Below are positions 51,652-63,862 of a stretch of DNA of 64,000 bases, in pieces. The number at the start of each line of letters is the position of its first letter. Position 1 is the first letter of the stretch. The stretch spans positions 1 to 64,000 of the forward strand of contig JAWLCT010000001.1 in the NCBI GenBank assembly GCA_041687015.1, in the 5' to 3' direction. The notes beneath the pieces were generated by a model. The model was given only the letters and a program-made list of their open reading frames with translations. It did not search any database and was not told where the DNA came from. A program made the position numbers and the translations under genes. Origin of the DNA: JALOAT01 sp041687015 (GTDB taxonomy: Bacteria > Pseudomonadota > Gammaproteobacteria > Thiohalomonadales > Thiohalomonadaceae).

Positions 51652-54600
51652 TCAGGTACCCAAAGCCTTTTCGGCAGCGACATCGATGTAACTGGCGAGG
51701 ATATCGTGCAGCGGTTGCGGCACGGCAATGCCGTTGCCCTGCGCGTAGTCCACACCGACGTCTTCGAGCGCCTGGGTGACAGCGTCATTCTCAGCGAACT
51801 CGCCGATGGTCTTGAGACCCAGCACGTGACCGATCTGGTTGATGGACTCGACCATGGCTCGGTCCACGCGGTCCTCCACCATGTCCTTGACGAAGCTGCC
51901 GTCGATCTTGAGGTAATCCACTGGCAGGCTCTTGAGGTAACCGAAGGACGAGAGCCCCGCACCGAAGTCATCCAGCGCGAATGAGCAGCCCATGCCGCGC
52001 AGCACGCTGATGAAACGCGTGGCGCGCGACAGGTTGGCAATGGCTGCAGTTTCCGTCACTTCAAAACATACGCTCTCGGGTGGAATGCCGGTGTCGTTGA
52101 ACAAGTGAATGACGAATTCCAGAAAATGATCATCGCACAGGGATTGGCCTGAAAGATTGATGGCGCAATCCACGGGCGGAAAGGCCAGCGGGCCCTGCGC
52201 ATCACGCAGTAGATTGAAGGTGGTGCGGATCACCCAACGGTCGAGCGTGGGCATCAGGTTGTAACGCTCGGCGGCCGGAATGAATGCGCCGGGCGGCACG
52301 ACATGGCCGTGCTCGTCGCGCATGCGGATCAACACTTCGTAATGGGAGATCACCCGCTCGTTGTCGAGGTGTACCACGGGCTGGGCGTACAGCACGAACC
52401 GGTTTTCGTCGAAAGCCGCCGAGAGTCGATGCACCCATTCCATTTCACCGTGGCGCTGCGCCACGGCGTGATCATCCGGCTGGTAGACATGGATGCGGTT
52501 TCGCCCACGGTCCTTCGCGATGTAGCATGCCGCATCGGCCGCGGCCAAGACCTCCGCCAGATTGCCGCTGCCGGCGTCGATGGGCACCACGCCGACCGAT
52601 ACACCGATCTCGAAGGTCTTGTCCTGCCACGCGAAGCGGAAATCGCGCACGGCCTGGCGCAGCGCCTCCGCAATGCTGACGGCGTTGTCCACCGGACAAT
52701 CTTCCAGCAACGCCCCGAATTCGTCGCCGCCCAGGCGCGCAAGGATATCGGTGTCGCGCATGCGCGCCTGCATCAACGAGCCCATCTGCTGCAGCAATTC
52801 GTCACCGGCCTTGTGGCCGCAGGTATCGTTCACGACCTTGAACTGATCCAGGTCCATGTAGAACAGCACGTGCGGTCCGCCGCCGGCAACGGCGCTGCGA
52901 ATGGCTTCTTCCAGGCGCCGCTCGAACACCCGGCGGTTGAACAGGCCGGTCAGCATGTCGTGACTGGCCTGATAACTGAGCTGGCGTGCCATGCCCATGA
53001 CTTCCGTGATGTCATGCAATGCAAGCACGGCGCCCACCAGGTGCCCAAAGCGATCCCGCATGGGTGCTGCGACGATTTTCAGATGGTAGCGGGTGCCGTC
53101 CGGTTGTGTCAGCAGGCCTTCATCCGCGTGCACCACACCGGTGTCACGGGTGAGACAAAGATTGACCAGGTCGCCCAGGGCCTCGCCGGTGGCTTCGTCG
53201 ATGAGCTTGAGCACCTCCAGATAATGCCTGCCGGTGGCTTGCCCGCTGCCGACTGCGAGCAGCCGTTCCGCGATGGGATTGAGGTACTGAATGCGGCCCT
53301 GTTCGTCCGTGGTCACCACACCGTCGCCGATGGACTGGAGCGTGACCAGCGCGCGCTCCTTTTCCTGGAACAGCGCCTCCTGGGCGCGTTTCAGTTCGGT
53401 GATGTCACGCACCGTGCCTTCGATGCCCACGGGCGTACTGCTTTCCCCGTATAACAGCTGCGCGTTCACCGAAACCCACACGGGATGACCGTCACGATGA
53501 CGCAGCAGGATTTCGTAGTTGCGTACCGACCCACCACGGGCCTCGAGATCGGCCAGGAAGGTATCGCGCAACCGGGGGTTGGCGTACAGGTCGGCAATAC
53601 GCATCCCCACGCACTCGTCCGCGTCGTAACCGAGCAACTGTTCCGCAGAGCGGGAGATGAAGGTAATGCACCCGGCGTTGTCGGCGCGGTAATAGGTATC
53701 CTGCATGCTGCCGAGGATACGGTTCAGCTCGCGCAAGGCCTCGCGCGTCTGCTGTTCGGCGGCGGCACGCGCTGAGACATCGCTTATCACCCCTTGCATG
53801 CGCAGTGGACCGTAGGCGGCATCACGCACCACTTCAGCCTCATCGTGCAAGGTGCGCAGATTGCCATCGCTCAGCACGACGCGGATTTCCATGCTCAGAT
53901 TCCCGGTGCGTTGCAGGGCGGCCTCGACGGCGCGCTGATAGGCGGAACGATCATCAGGATGCAAGGCATTGAGGAATATCTGTCGCGTCACCGGACTGCC
54001 CGGTTCAAACCCGAACAGCCGGCAGGCCTGGTCCGACAGGTACATCTCGCCGGTGCGCAGATCCCAATGCCAGTTGCCGAATCCCGCGATGCGCTGGGCG
54101 GTGTTGAGCCGTGTGTTGGATTCGGTCAGGTCATGCACCAGTTCGGCGTTGGTGATGGCGAGCGACAGGCTGCTGAGGACGGCGCGATGAGAATGGGCAG
54201 CGGCAACGATGAGGGTGCCCGAGTAGATGAGCACCAACAGGCCGAGCAGTACGTGCGCCTCGTCACCGCTCAGCAGAAAACGTATGCCAATGGGCAGGGT
54301 GGCCGGGATTACATAGGCCACGCTGCCAAAACGTATGGAGGACTGGGGAACGACCGTCGAGGCCGACATGCCGGCCAACACCACGATGAGCATGGCCTGG
54401 TGCGCGACGGAATCCACCGGAAACAGGAAACTCGCCGCGCCCACGCCCATGATGCTGCCGGAGGCAAACGCGCCGTACACGTAGCGCGTTTCCCAGCGCG
54501 GGTCAGCCCGGCTGGCCGCGGGGGCGCGATGCCAGAACCAGGCCAGTACCAGGCGCAACACGTAGATGGAGGTCGCTATCGCCGCCCAGGTCCAGAGGAC

Positions 54601-54750
54601 CCAGACGTCGATCACTTCCCGCAGCAGAAACGGCGTGAGCAGCACCACCAGCAGGCCACCGGCCAACGCCACCGGTGCCTGCTGGTAGACGAGCTCCAGC
54701 TGTTTGCGCTTGAGTGCCGGTGAGATTGCCCCGGCATGCCCCCACATCAT
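51652..54750 (-). CDS. Membrane PAS-GGDEF-EAL cyclic-di-GMP signalling protein
   Basis: A 1,032-residue protein: about six N-terminal helices (28-200), three PAS-type sensors (about 215-330, 345-455, 465-585), GGDEF (GGDEF at 674-678) and EAL domains. The EAL motif reads E805-V-L, a frequent active variant; DDFG (927-930), NLSGQS and ETE motifs are intact, so both synthesis and hydrolysis of c-di-GMP are possible. GAGGAG precedes the ATG at 54750 (another ATG follows at once). It lies 29 bases after argG on the same strand, so it is probably co-transcribed with an arginine gene. Confidence 0.93.
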   Translation of the reverse strand: MMWGHAGAISPALKRKQLELVYQQAPVALAGGLLVVLLTPFLLREVIDVWVLWTWAAIATSIYVLRLVLAWFWHRAPAASRADPRWETRYVYGAFASGSIMGVGAASFLFPVDSVAHQAMLIVVLAGMSASTVVPQSSIRFGSVAYVIPATLPIGIRFLLSGDEAHVLLGLLVLIYSGTLIVAAAHSHRAVLSSLSLAITNAELVHDLTESNTRLNTAQRIAGFGNWHWDLRTGEMYLSDQACRLFGFEPGSPVTRQIFLNALHPDDRSAYQRAVEAALQRTGNLSMEIRVVLSDGNLRTLHDEAEVVRDAAYGPLRMQGVISDVSARAAAEQQTREALRELNRILGSMQDTYYRADNAGCITFISRSAEQLLGYDADECVGMRIADLYANPRLRDTFLADLEARGGSVRNYEILLRHRDGHPVWVSVNAQLLYGESSTPVGIEGTVRDITELKRAQEALFQEKERALVTLQSIGDGVVTTDEQGRIQYLNPIAERLLAVGSGQATGRHYLEVLKLIDEATGEALGDLVNLCLTRDTGVVHADEGLLTQPDGTRYHLKIVAAPMRDRFGHLVGAVLALHDITEVMGMARQLSYQASHDMLTGLFNRRVFERRLEEAIRSAVAGGGPHVLFYMDLDQFKVVNDTCGHKAGDELLQQMGSLMQARMRDTDILARLGGDEFGALLEDCPVDNAVSIAEALRQAVRDFRFAWQDKTFEIGVSVGVVPIDAGSGNLAEVLAAADAACYIAKDRGRNRIHVYQPDDHAVAQRHGEMEWVHRLSAAFDENRFVLYAQPVVHLDNERVISHYEVLIRMRDEHGHVVPPGAFIPAAERYNLMPTLDRWVIRTTFNLLRDAQGPLAFPPVDCAINLSGQSLCDDHFLEFVIHLFNDTGIPPESVCFEVTETAAIANLSRATRFISVLRGMGCSFALDDFGAGLSSFGYLKSLPVDYLKIDGSFVKDMVEDRVDRAMVESINQIGHVLGLKTIGEFAENDAVTQALEDVGVDYAQGNGIAVPQPLHDILASYIDVAAEKALGT

Positions 54751-54779
54751 GCGGCTCCTCGCTTCCGGGGCAGGCGGTC

Positions 54780-55994
<1,215 letters not shown>

Positions 55995-56055
55995 GGATGC
56001 TCCGCTTGTGGAAAACGCCTGCGGGCTCGGCCGCCGGCAGGAAAAACATCGCGAA

Positions 56056-56074
56056 AGTATACCCGACGTCGGGT
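56056..56074 (-). promoter_or_regulatory. Candidate argG -10 with adjacent 14-base palindrome
   Basis: On the minus strand TATACT (56061-56056) is directly preceded by the perfect palindrome ACCCGACGTCGGGT (56061-56074, sharing one base), which would lie in the -35/-10 spacer. This is an operator-like position; no good -35 hexamer is visible, and argG starts 62 bases downstream. Confidence 0.35.
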
Positions 56075-56122
56075 TACAGGTCCGCTGTGTCGCGCCCGGC
56101 GGGGCCTGGAGGCGCCGGGTAA

Positions 56123-56986
56123 TTAGCGGATGAGGGTCAGTTCCACCCGACGGTTGCGGCTGCGGCCTTGCTCGGTGCGGTTGGTCGCAACCGGATAGCT
56201 TTCGCCGAAGGCCTTCACGCTGATGCGCCCGGCGGCGATGCCCTGGGCGACCAGGTAGTCCTTGACCGCCGTGGCGCGGCGCTCCGCAACCACGCGATTC
56301 TGGCGGCGAAAGCCGCGGTTGTCGGTATAGCCGCGCACCTCCACCTGCCGCACCGAAGCGTCCGCGCGCAGGTATTCGACCAGCGTATCGAGCTGCGCCT
56401 GCATGGCGGGTCCGAGGGTGGTTTGTGCGAAGGGGAACAGCAGGGTACTGCGCCGCACGTCCCTGAATTCATAGGGAAGAAGCTGGGCCATGCAGTCGTG
56501 GAAGGCGTTCAGCGACTTGCGCAGGTTGACCGCGGACACGGCCACCACCACCTGGTCGCGCCCATCCGCCCAGTCGTTGTAACTGACGGTAGGAAACAGG
56601 CCCTGTTCCAGATCGGCAAGCAGCCGCCTTGCCATGGGCGCGGGCAGCATCAGGGGCACATTGCCGGGTGTCACGGTAACGGTGCCCAACTCCTGCGTCA
56701 GCGATGCGTGCATCCAGGCGGGCGGTACCGAGGTCAGGCGGGCCGCCGCTGCCGCCGGTGCACCCTGACGGGTGCGCAGTTCGAAGGCCAGGTCCCCGGC
56801 GGCACGCCGCACGAAGGCCGCGCTGCCGTAATGCGGTATGACCTGGGTCATGCGGCATTCCAGGCGCGACGCCGTCACCTCCCAGGCGGCCTCGTGCAGC
56901 GCCGCGCCATAGCGCAGCTCTCCCGCGTCCGCACGAAAGGACAACAGGATCACGGCCGGCAGCAATCGGATGAACGGTCTAGGCAT
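56123..56986 (-). CDS. MotY-like OmpA-domain protein
   Basis: A 287-residue exported protein. The N-terminal domain (LRYGAALHEAAWEVTASRLE, MTQVIPHYGSAAFVRRAAG) matches MotY of sodium-driven flagella, and the C-terminal OmpA domain (VEVRGYTDNRGF ... NRVVAERRATAVKDYL) should bind peptidoglycan. MotY forms the T ring around the stator. No flagellar gene lies nearby, so a different anchoring role is possible. The ATG at 56986 follows GGAG at six bases. Confidence 0.85.
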   Translation of the reverse strand: MPRPFIRLLPAVILLSFRADAGELRYGAALHEAAWEVTASRLECRMTQVIPHYGSAAFVRRAAGDLAFELRTRQGAPAAAAARLTSVPPAWMHASLTQELGTVTVTPGNVPLMLPAPMARRLLADLEQGLFPTVSYNDWADGRDQVVVAVSAVNLRKSLNAFHDCMAQLLPYEFRDVRRSTLLFPFAQTTLGPAMQAQLDTLVEYLRADASVRQVEVRGYTDNRGFRRQNRVVAERRATAVKDYLVAQGIAAGRISVKAFGESYPVATNRTEQGRSRNRRVELTLIR

Positions 56987-57103
56987 GCATATCTCCGCCT
57001 GTTTAATCGGCCGCAGGCGGCACAACCTTTAGCGCTCGCACTTGAGGGCACCGGACGAGGCAGGCAGAATGCCCGCTTGAACAACACACCACGGCCGTCG
57101 CAC

Positions 57104-58918
<1,815 letters not shown>

Positions 58919-59048
58919 CGCGGGGTATGGGCTGTTCACGCGACCCGGTGCGACAAGCCGTTCACAGAGGCGCGTTTCGTACGCCACCGCTCCGTCGCTG
59001 CCTCAGGGCAGGTCTGCCCGTGCTCCTCATCGTTCCTGCCAGACAGGC

Positions 59049-60887
59049 TCACGACCCGGTAAGCCTCGCGTAGAGCTGCGGCAAGCGGGTCGGCAGCTCC
59101 TGCGGCCGGCGGATGATGGCGAAGCCGTCGGCGCCGAACAGATGGGGCAGATAGCCGGCGGCCTCGCGATCGATGGTGATGCAGAACGGGAACAGACCGC
59201 GGCGGCGCGCCTCACGCACGGCCTCACGCGTGTCCTCGATGCCATAGCGACCTTCGTAGCGATCCAGGTCGTTGGGTTTGCCATCGGTAAGAATCAATAG
59301 CAGCCGTCGCTCGGCGCCCTGGCTTGCGAGCAGATCACTGGCGTGGCGGATGGCGGCACCCATGCGCGTGTAATAACCGGGGCGAATGGCCGCGATGCGC
59401 CCGCGCACCCCTGCGTCGTAGGTCTCGGCGAAGCCCTTGATGGCGTGAAAGCGCACGTGTTGGCGCCGCCTGGAGGAAAAGCCGTAGATGCCGAGCCGAT
59501 CGCCGGCCGTGCTGAGCGCCTCGGCGAACAGGAACAGACTGTCGCGGATCACGTCGATGACCCGGGCGGTATCGTCAACGGCGGCATCGGTGGACAGGGA
59601 CAAGTCGGCCAGCAGCAGACAGGCGAGATTCCGATCATGGACGCGCAGCGCGCGGTACAGGCCCTGCTCGCTGTTGTAGCGACCGGCGAGGCGATCGGCG
59701 GTGAAATGCAGATAGGCGTCCAGATCGGGCTCGGTGCCTTCAGGCTGTGCCCTGAGCCAGCGCCGCGACTGGGCCAGCGCCTCGAATTGGCCACGCACCC
59801 GGCGCGCGAGGCGCCGCAGGTGGGCCGGCAGTTCGCAAGGCGTTGCATCACGCGCCAGCAGCGGTTGCACCAGGCAGTGGTCTTTCAAAAGCACGCCACG
59901 ACGGTAATCCCACTCGGGCAGGGCGATGGGTCCGGACAGCGGCAGGTCATCGTGGTCGGCGGCGGGCAGGTCCAGGTCGAAGCGCACCTTGTTGGCGATG
60001 GCGCGCCCGTCGCGCGCCACGCTCATCACGTCCATGTCGTTGGCGGTGCGCTCCGCATCGTTGCCATCGTCCTCGTCGGTGGTGCGGTCCACCTTCACGT
60101 ATTCGGCCCAGCTGAAAATGCTCTCCAGGCGCGCCGCGACCAGACCGTCCTTGCCATCGGGCATGTCCACACGTTCGGCGCGGCGGCGGCGCTGATCGCG
60201 GGCATCGCGGCTGTTGCCCGCGTCTTCATCTTCTTCATCGGCGTCGTCCACATTGGCGGCCACGGGCGTGGTGAGCGGCGGCGCAGGATGCAGCCACAGC
60301 AGCACCGGGTGCACGGGCCGCGGCGACCGCGGCAGCGCAGCAATGGAACCGGGATCGCGAAGCGCGGCGCGTAGGGCGCGCTCGGCGTCCGCCTCCGTGT
60401 CGGGCAGTTCGTCCGGGCAAGGGCGCAGCGCGAGGTGGGCGTCCACCAGTTCGCGATAACGCCGCTGCAGGCCGGGAAGACGCCGCAGGAGTTGCGTCAC
60501 CGAGCGCTGATTGTCGGCCAGCCAATCCTGCCCGCCTGCCGGTGGTGACACCGCCGCCAGTGCCGCGAGCCACAGATAGAGCTCGCGGTTGAGCCGCTGC
60601 TCTGGAAACGCCGCGATTTCCGCGGGCAGTCGCAGGGTCTCGCCGTCGCGCCAGGCCAGTTCCACCTGCCGCCCGCTGCCCGCGACGCGCTGCAGCCAGC
60701 GACGGCGCGCGTGGTGCGTGGCGGCGGTGGCGGCCTCGAGACGCAGACCACCGCTCCCGCCCAAGGCGCGAAACATCACGCCCGCCGCTGGGCCTACCGC
60801 CTCGAGGGTAACCGTTGCCTCGGGGAAGCGATCGTCCGCGGCGCGGGTGACCAGGCGGTGCCACAACCTGCCGACCAGTTCTTCCAT
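59049..60887 (-). CDS. norD: Nitric oxide reductase activation protein NorD
   Basis: A 612-residue protein with a C-terminal von Willebrand A domain; the metal site is D428-L-S-L-S432 with downstream threonine and aspartate (ILTDGKPNDLDRYEGRYG). NorD works with the ATPase NorQ to insert or activate the metal centres of NO reductase. An acidic linker (DDADEEDEDAG, about 214-224) precedes the domain. The ATG at 60887 is preceded by GGAG. It is the last gene of norE-norF-norQ-polyferredoxin-norD, with element C2 just upstream. Confidence 0.93.
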   Translation of the reverse strand: MEELVGRLWHRLVTRAADDRFPEATVTLEAVGPAAGVMFRALGGSGGLRLEAATAATHHARRRWLQRVAGSGRQVELAWRDGETLRLPAEIAAFPEQRLNRELYLWLAALAAVSPPAGGQDWLADNQRSVTQLLRRLPGLQRRYRELVDAHLALRPCPDELPDTEADAERALRAALRDPGSIAALPRSPRPVHPVLLWLHPAPPLTTPVAANVDDADEEDEDAGNSRDARDQRRRRAERVDMPDGKDGLVAARLESIFSWAEYVKVDRTTDEDDGNDAERTANDMDVMSVARDGRAIANKVRFDLDLPAADHDDLPLSGPIALPEWDYRRGVLLKDHCLVQPLLARDATPCELPAHLRRLARRVRGQFEALAQSRRWLRAQPEGTEPDLDAYLHFTADRLAGRYNSEQGLYRALRVHDRNLACLLLADLSLSTDAAVDDTARVIDVIRDSLFLFAEALSTAGDRLGIYGFSSRRRQHVRFHAIKGFAETYDAGVRGRIAAIRPGYYTRMGAAIRHASDLLASQGAERRLLLILTDGKPNDLDRYEGRYGIEDTREAVREARRRGLFPFCITIDREAAGYLPHLFGADGFAIIRRPQELPTRLPQLYARLTGS

Positions 60888-60928
60888 CGTCTTCTCCCCG
60901 TTGGGACACGACCAAAAAACGAAACAGC

Positions 60929-61045
60929 CCAACACAGAGGCGCAGAGACACAGAGGGCGCAGAGTAGGAACAAATCAGGCGCCACTTATCGGGCGTTTTA
61001 TTGCCTTCCTCTGTGGTCTCTGTGTCTCTGCGCCTCTCTGTTGGA
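60929..61045. repeat. Inverted-arm element C2 (CACAGAG type) in the nor cluster
   Basis: The left arm AACACAGAGGCGCAGAGACA then CAGAGGGCGCAGAG (60931-60963) and right arm CCTCTGTGGTCTCTGTGTCT then CTGCGCCTCTCTGTTGG (61011-61044) can pair almost fully. It lies between norD and the upstream polyferredoxin gene; the right arm and core are read as the last 22 or so codons of that gene. Confidence 0.85.
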
Positions 61046-61985
61046 TTCTGTCGCGCGCCTTGAGCATGCTGTCCGAGATGGCCGCCGCCTTCGCTCCGTC
61101 GATCCACTGCAGCAGGCTGCCGTCCGGGTTGTGCGCCTGGACCTGATCGCAGGCCTGGATACAACGGGCGCATTGGGTACAGGTGAACATGCGCCGCTTC
61201 ATGCCGCGCGGTTTCAGGCGCATGGGGCAGGCGTTATCGCAGGCGTTGCCACAGTCCCGGCACGCCTCGGCGCGCTGGGGTTCGAATCCCACCACCATAG
61301 CGCGCCGGTTGGCCATCCACACCAGGCTCTGGAACAGGCCGACGGCGCAGCCGAAGCGACAGAAGAGATGCCGTGCAAGCAGGAACTCAGCGGTGAACAC
61401 CGCACTGGCCGCACCGATGAAGATGGCCTGGCTGCGCGTCAGTTCGCCGCGAAAGAAATTTCCCCACACCTCCGTCGGCGGCAACAGATAGGTCAGCAGC
61501 GCCACCGCCCACAGCACTGCGAAACCGATCACCGCGAGCGCCACGAGCGGCCACCACAGCGCGCGCGGGACGATACGGCGCCCGTCGGGCAACTGCGTGG
61601 GGAGCGATTTTCTCTCCCACAGCGTGGGGCGCCCCCAGGCGCGGCGCATCAGGCCGTTGATGATCTCCACCACGGAAAAGTGCGGGCACAGCCAGCCGCA
61701 GTAAAGGCGCCCATAGCGCCAGGACAACCAGACCCCGAGGCCCACGACCAATGCGATGGGCAGCAGGCCGCGCAGCACCAGGTTCAGCGCTGCGCCGCCG
61801 GAACCGATCGCGCCCTCGGCGAAGGCGTCGATCCCGAGGGTCCAGTCCCACCCCAGGAAAATGAAATGGCCGAGTGTGAGGTCCAGGCGGAACAGATCCA
61901 GTGGCGGGGCCACCACGAACAGCACGAAAAAGGCCGTGCGGGCGATGAGCCGATAGCGCTGCAGACGTTCTGCCGAACCGGCCAT
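60975..61985 (-). CDS. Membrane polyferredoxin (NapH/NosR-C/CcoG-like) in the nor cluster
   Basis: A 336-residue protein with about five helices, the cytoplasmic-side motifs YCGWLCPHFSVVEI and FCRFGCAVGLFQSL, and two ferredoxin-like cysteine groups (CRDCGNACDNACP; CTQCARCIQACD). This is the NapH/NosR-type plan for passing electrons across the inner membrane or assembling metal enzymes. It lies between norQ and norD, so a role in NO reductase maturation is likely but inferred. The last ~22 residues (after ARDRI) are encoded by repeat C2. ATG 61985 is preferred over TTG 61997. Confidence 0.88.
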   Translation of the reverse strand: MAGSAERLQRYRLIARTAFFVLFVVAPPLDLFRLDLTLGHFIFLGWDWTLGIDAFAEGAIGSGGAALNLVLRGLLPIALVVGLGVWLSWRYGRLYCGWLCPHFSVVEIINGLMRRAWGRPTLWERKSLPTQLPDGRRIVPRALWWPLVALAVIGFAVLWAVALLTYLLPPTEVWGNFFRGELTRSQAIFIGAASAVFTAEFLLARHLFCRFGCAVGLFQSLVWMANRRAMVVGFEPQRAEACRDCGNACDNACPMRLKPRGMKRRMFTCTQCARCIQACDQVQAHNPDGSLLQWIDGAKAAAISDSMLKARDRIQQRGAETQRPQRKAIKRPISGA

Positions 61986-61989
61986 GGCC

Positions 61990-62805
61990 TCACGCAAAGC
62001 TGGCGTATACCAGTTCCATCAATGCCTCGACCGTCTCGGCGTCGTCGGACAACGGCTCGGCCAGTGCGGCGCGGCACGCCTCCACCGGCGGCAGGCCACT
62101 GCGCATCAGTGTGGCGGTGTACACCAGCAGACGGGTGGAGGCGGATTCCTCCAGGTCGTGGTCCTTGAGGTTGCGCAAGGCGCGTCCCAGGTTCACCAAC
62201 CGCTCCGCGAGCAGCGGTTCGATACCGGTCTCGCCCAGCAGGATCGCCACCTCGGTGGCCGGGTCCGGGTAGTCAAAGCGCAGCGCCACAAAGCGCTGGC
62301 GCGTGCTCGGCTTCATGCCCTTGAGCAGGTTCTGGTAGCCGGGGTTGTACGACACCACCAGCATGAACCCCGGCGGCGCGCGCAGCACCTCGCCGGTGCG
62401 CTCGATGGGCAGGAGGCGGCGGTCGTCGGAGAGCGGATGCAGCACCACCGTGGTGTCCTTGCGCGCCTCCACCACCTCGTCAAGGTAACAGATGGCACCC
62501 TCGCGCACCGCGCGGGTGAGCGGGCCGTCCTGCCAGCGGGTCTCGCCATCGCCGATCAAATGACGACCGACCAGATCAGCGGCAGTCAGGTCGTCGTGGC
62601 ACGCCACGGTGTACAGCGGGCGGCCAAGACGTGCGGCCATGTGCTGCACGAAGCGCGTCTTGCCACAACCGGTCGGGCCTTTGATGAGTACCGGCAGCCG
62701 GTTGCGAAAGGCGTGTTCGTAGAGGGCGATCTCGTTGCCCTGTGGGCGGTAGAAAGGCAATTCCTGCGCCTCGTGGGTCAGCGTTCGAACGCCGTCAGTC
62801 ACCAT
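61990..62805 (-). CDS. norQ: NorQ/CbbQ-type MoxR AAA+ ATPase
   Basis: A 271-residue AAA+ ATPase with Walker A GPTGCGKT (43-50), Walker B CYLDEV (106-111) and the C-terminal CbbQ domain. NorQ pairs with the vWA protein NorD to activate NO reductase. It ends four bases before the polyferredoxin start and begins 12 bases after norF, all on one strand. Confidence 0.95.
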   Translation of the reverse strand: MVTDGVRTLTHEAQELPFYRPQGNEIALYEHAFRNRLPVLIKGPTGCGKTRFVQHMAARLGRPLYTVACHDDLTAADLVGRHLIGDGETRWQDGPLTRAVREGAICYLDEVVEARKDTTVVLHPLSDDRRLLPIERTGEVLRAPPGFMLVVSYNPGYQNLLKGMKPSTRQRFVALRFDYPDPATEVAILLGETGIEPLLAERLVNLGRALRNLKDHDLEESASTRLLVYTATLMRSGLPPVEACRAALAEPLSDDAETVEALMELVYASFA

Positions 62806-62817
62806 GGTGGTCTTCCT

Positions 62818-63081
62818 TCAGTGGCGGCCGACGGCATAGCCGAGGCCGATGAGTGTGCACACCAACAGCAGATACACGAACATCACGATGCGCCACAGCG
62901 CGCGCACCTGCCGCAAGCCCATGAACGCCTCGACGACCAACTGCCCCTTCACGAAGGCGGTGGCCAGCACCAGGGCCACCACCGCCGGTCCGCCCAGGTG
63001 GGAGTCGCCCACCGCGTAGGTGAGAACGGTCAGCGTCATCAGCACCAGCCAAATGCGCGTTGCCGCGCTCGTGTGGTTCAT
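62818..63081 (-). CDS. norF: NorF-like cytochrome c oxidase subunit IV family protein
   Basis: An 87-residue membrane protein with three hydrophobic helices (IWLVLMTLTVLTYAVG; PAVVALVLATAFVKGQLVVE; IVMFVYLLLVCTLIGLGYAV), matching the COX4/NorF pattern with the conserved KGQLVVEAFMGLR. NorF helps NO reductase reach full activity. The ATG at 63081 (MNHTSAATRIW) lies 20 bases after the norE stop. Confidence 0.88.
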   Translation of the reverse strand: MNHTSAATRIWLVLMTLTVLTYAVGDSHLGGPAVVALVLATAFVKGQLVVEAFMGLRQVRALWRIVMFVYLLLVCTLIGLGYAVGRH

Positions 63082-63101
63082 CGTTTTCACACATCCCCCT
63101 T

Positions 63102-63752
63102 TCAGCGGATGACGTAGACCAACGGAAACAGGATCAGCCAGACCAGGTCGACCATGTGCCAGTAGGAGGCGCCCGTCTCGACCCCGGTGTGTGCGCCGGC
63201 GTGGTAGCGGCCCTTGGCCGCCTTCCAGGCGACCACGGTGAGGATCACCATGCCCATCCACACGTGCATGTAGTGAAAGAAGGTGAGCGAGAGATAGAAC
63301 ATGTAGAACGTGTTCGTACTGAGCCCGACGCCTTCACTGAACTTGGCGTAGAACTCGGCTGTCTTGACGACGATGAACAGCGCGCCCATGCCTATGGCTG
63401 CGCCAAGCCAGCGCGCGCAGATAGCGGAGTGGTCCTGCCTGATGGCTGCCACCGCGCGCACCACGAAATAGCTGCTGGTAATGAGTGCCAGGGTGTTGAT
63501 TGCGCCCGAACGGCGGTCGAGCAACTCCTGCGAGGCGTTGAACAGTTCCACGTTGCCCGCGCGCGTGAAGGCATAAGCGAGAAACAGGATGCCGAACACC
63601 GCCAGCTCGGCGAAAATGAAAATCCAAATGGCGAAGTCGCCGGGCAGTTCTTTGCCGCGTGTTTTGCCGAGGGTCAGTTCTGCGCTGGTCACCGGTCGCC
63701 TCTTAATGACGTGTGCTACGCCGCCTGGGTCGGTTTGCTGTACCACCGACAC
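63102..63752 (-). CDS. norE: NorE-like cytochrome c oxidase subunit III family protein
   Basis: A 216-residue protein with five helices and COX3-type motifs (GDFAIWIFIFAELAVFGILF; FHYMHVWMGMVILTVVAW; GASYWHMVDLVWLILFPLVY). NorE proteins accompany NO reductase and affect its activity. The start is uncertain: GTG 63752 was taken, but no good ribosome-binding site is seen and a later start is possible. A DNR-type box lies 71 bases upstream, making this the first gene of the nor accessory operon. Confidence 0.88.
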   Translation of the reverse strand: MSVVQQTDPGGVAHVIKRRPVTSAELTLGKTRGKELPGDFAIWIFIFAELAVFGILFLAYAFTRAGNVELFNASQELLDRRSGAINTLALITSSYFVVRAVAAIRQDHSAICARWLGAAIGMGALFIVVKTAEFYAKFSEGVGLSTNTFYMFYLSLTFFHYMHVWMGMVILTVVAWKAAKGRYHAGAHTGVETGASYWHMVDLVWLILFPLVYVIR

Positions 63753-63822
63753 GGGTGCCGCAGCTCGTTTGCATGCCCGCCATGTACGCGTGCATTAACC
63801 CGTAATCGGCCACGCATGCGCA

Positions 63823-63836
63823 TTGATTTGCGTCAA
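63823..63836 (-). promoter_or_regulatory. Predicted DNR/FNR-type box upstream of norE
   Basis: TTGATTTGCGTCAA is a perfect TTGAT-N4-GTCAA inverted site, the form preferred by the NO-responsive regulators DNR and NNR. It lies between the terminator of the upstream gene and norE, in the right place to drive the norEFQ-polyferredoxin-norD operon. The matching -10 is unclear. Confidence 0.65.
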
Positions 63837-63862
63837 ACCCACGCACAAGCTGAAGCCGAAGC

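Noticed and set aside
58919..59048. GGGCAG/CTGCCC hairpin near 59003 as a recQ/norD terminator
   Set aside because: The stem is only six base pairs with a two-base loop and no T-run on either strand.
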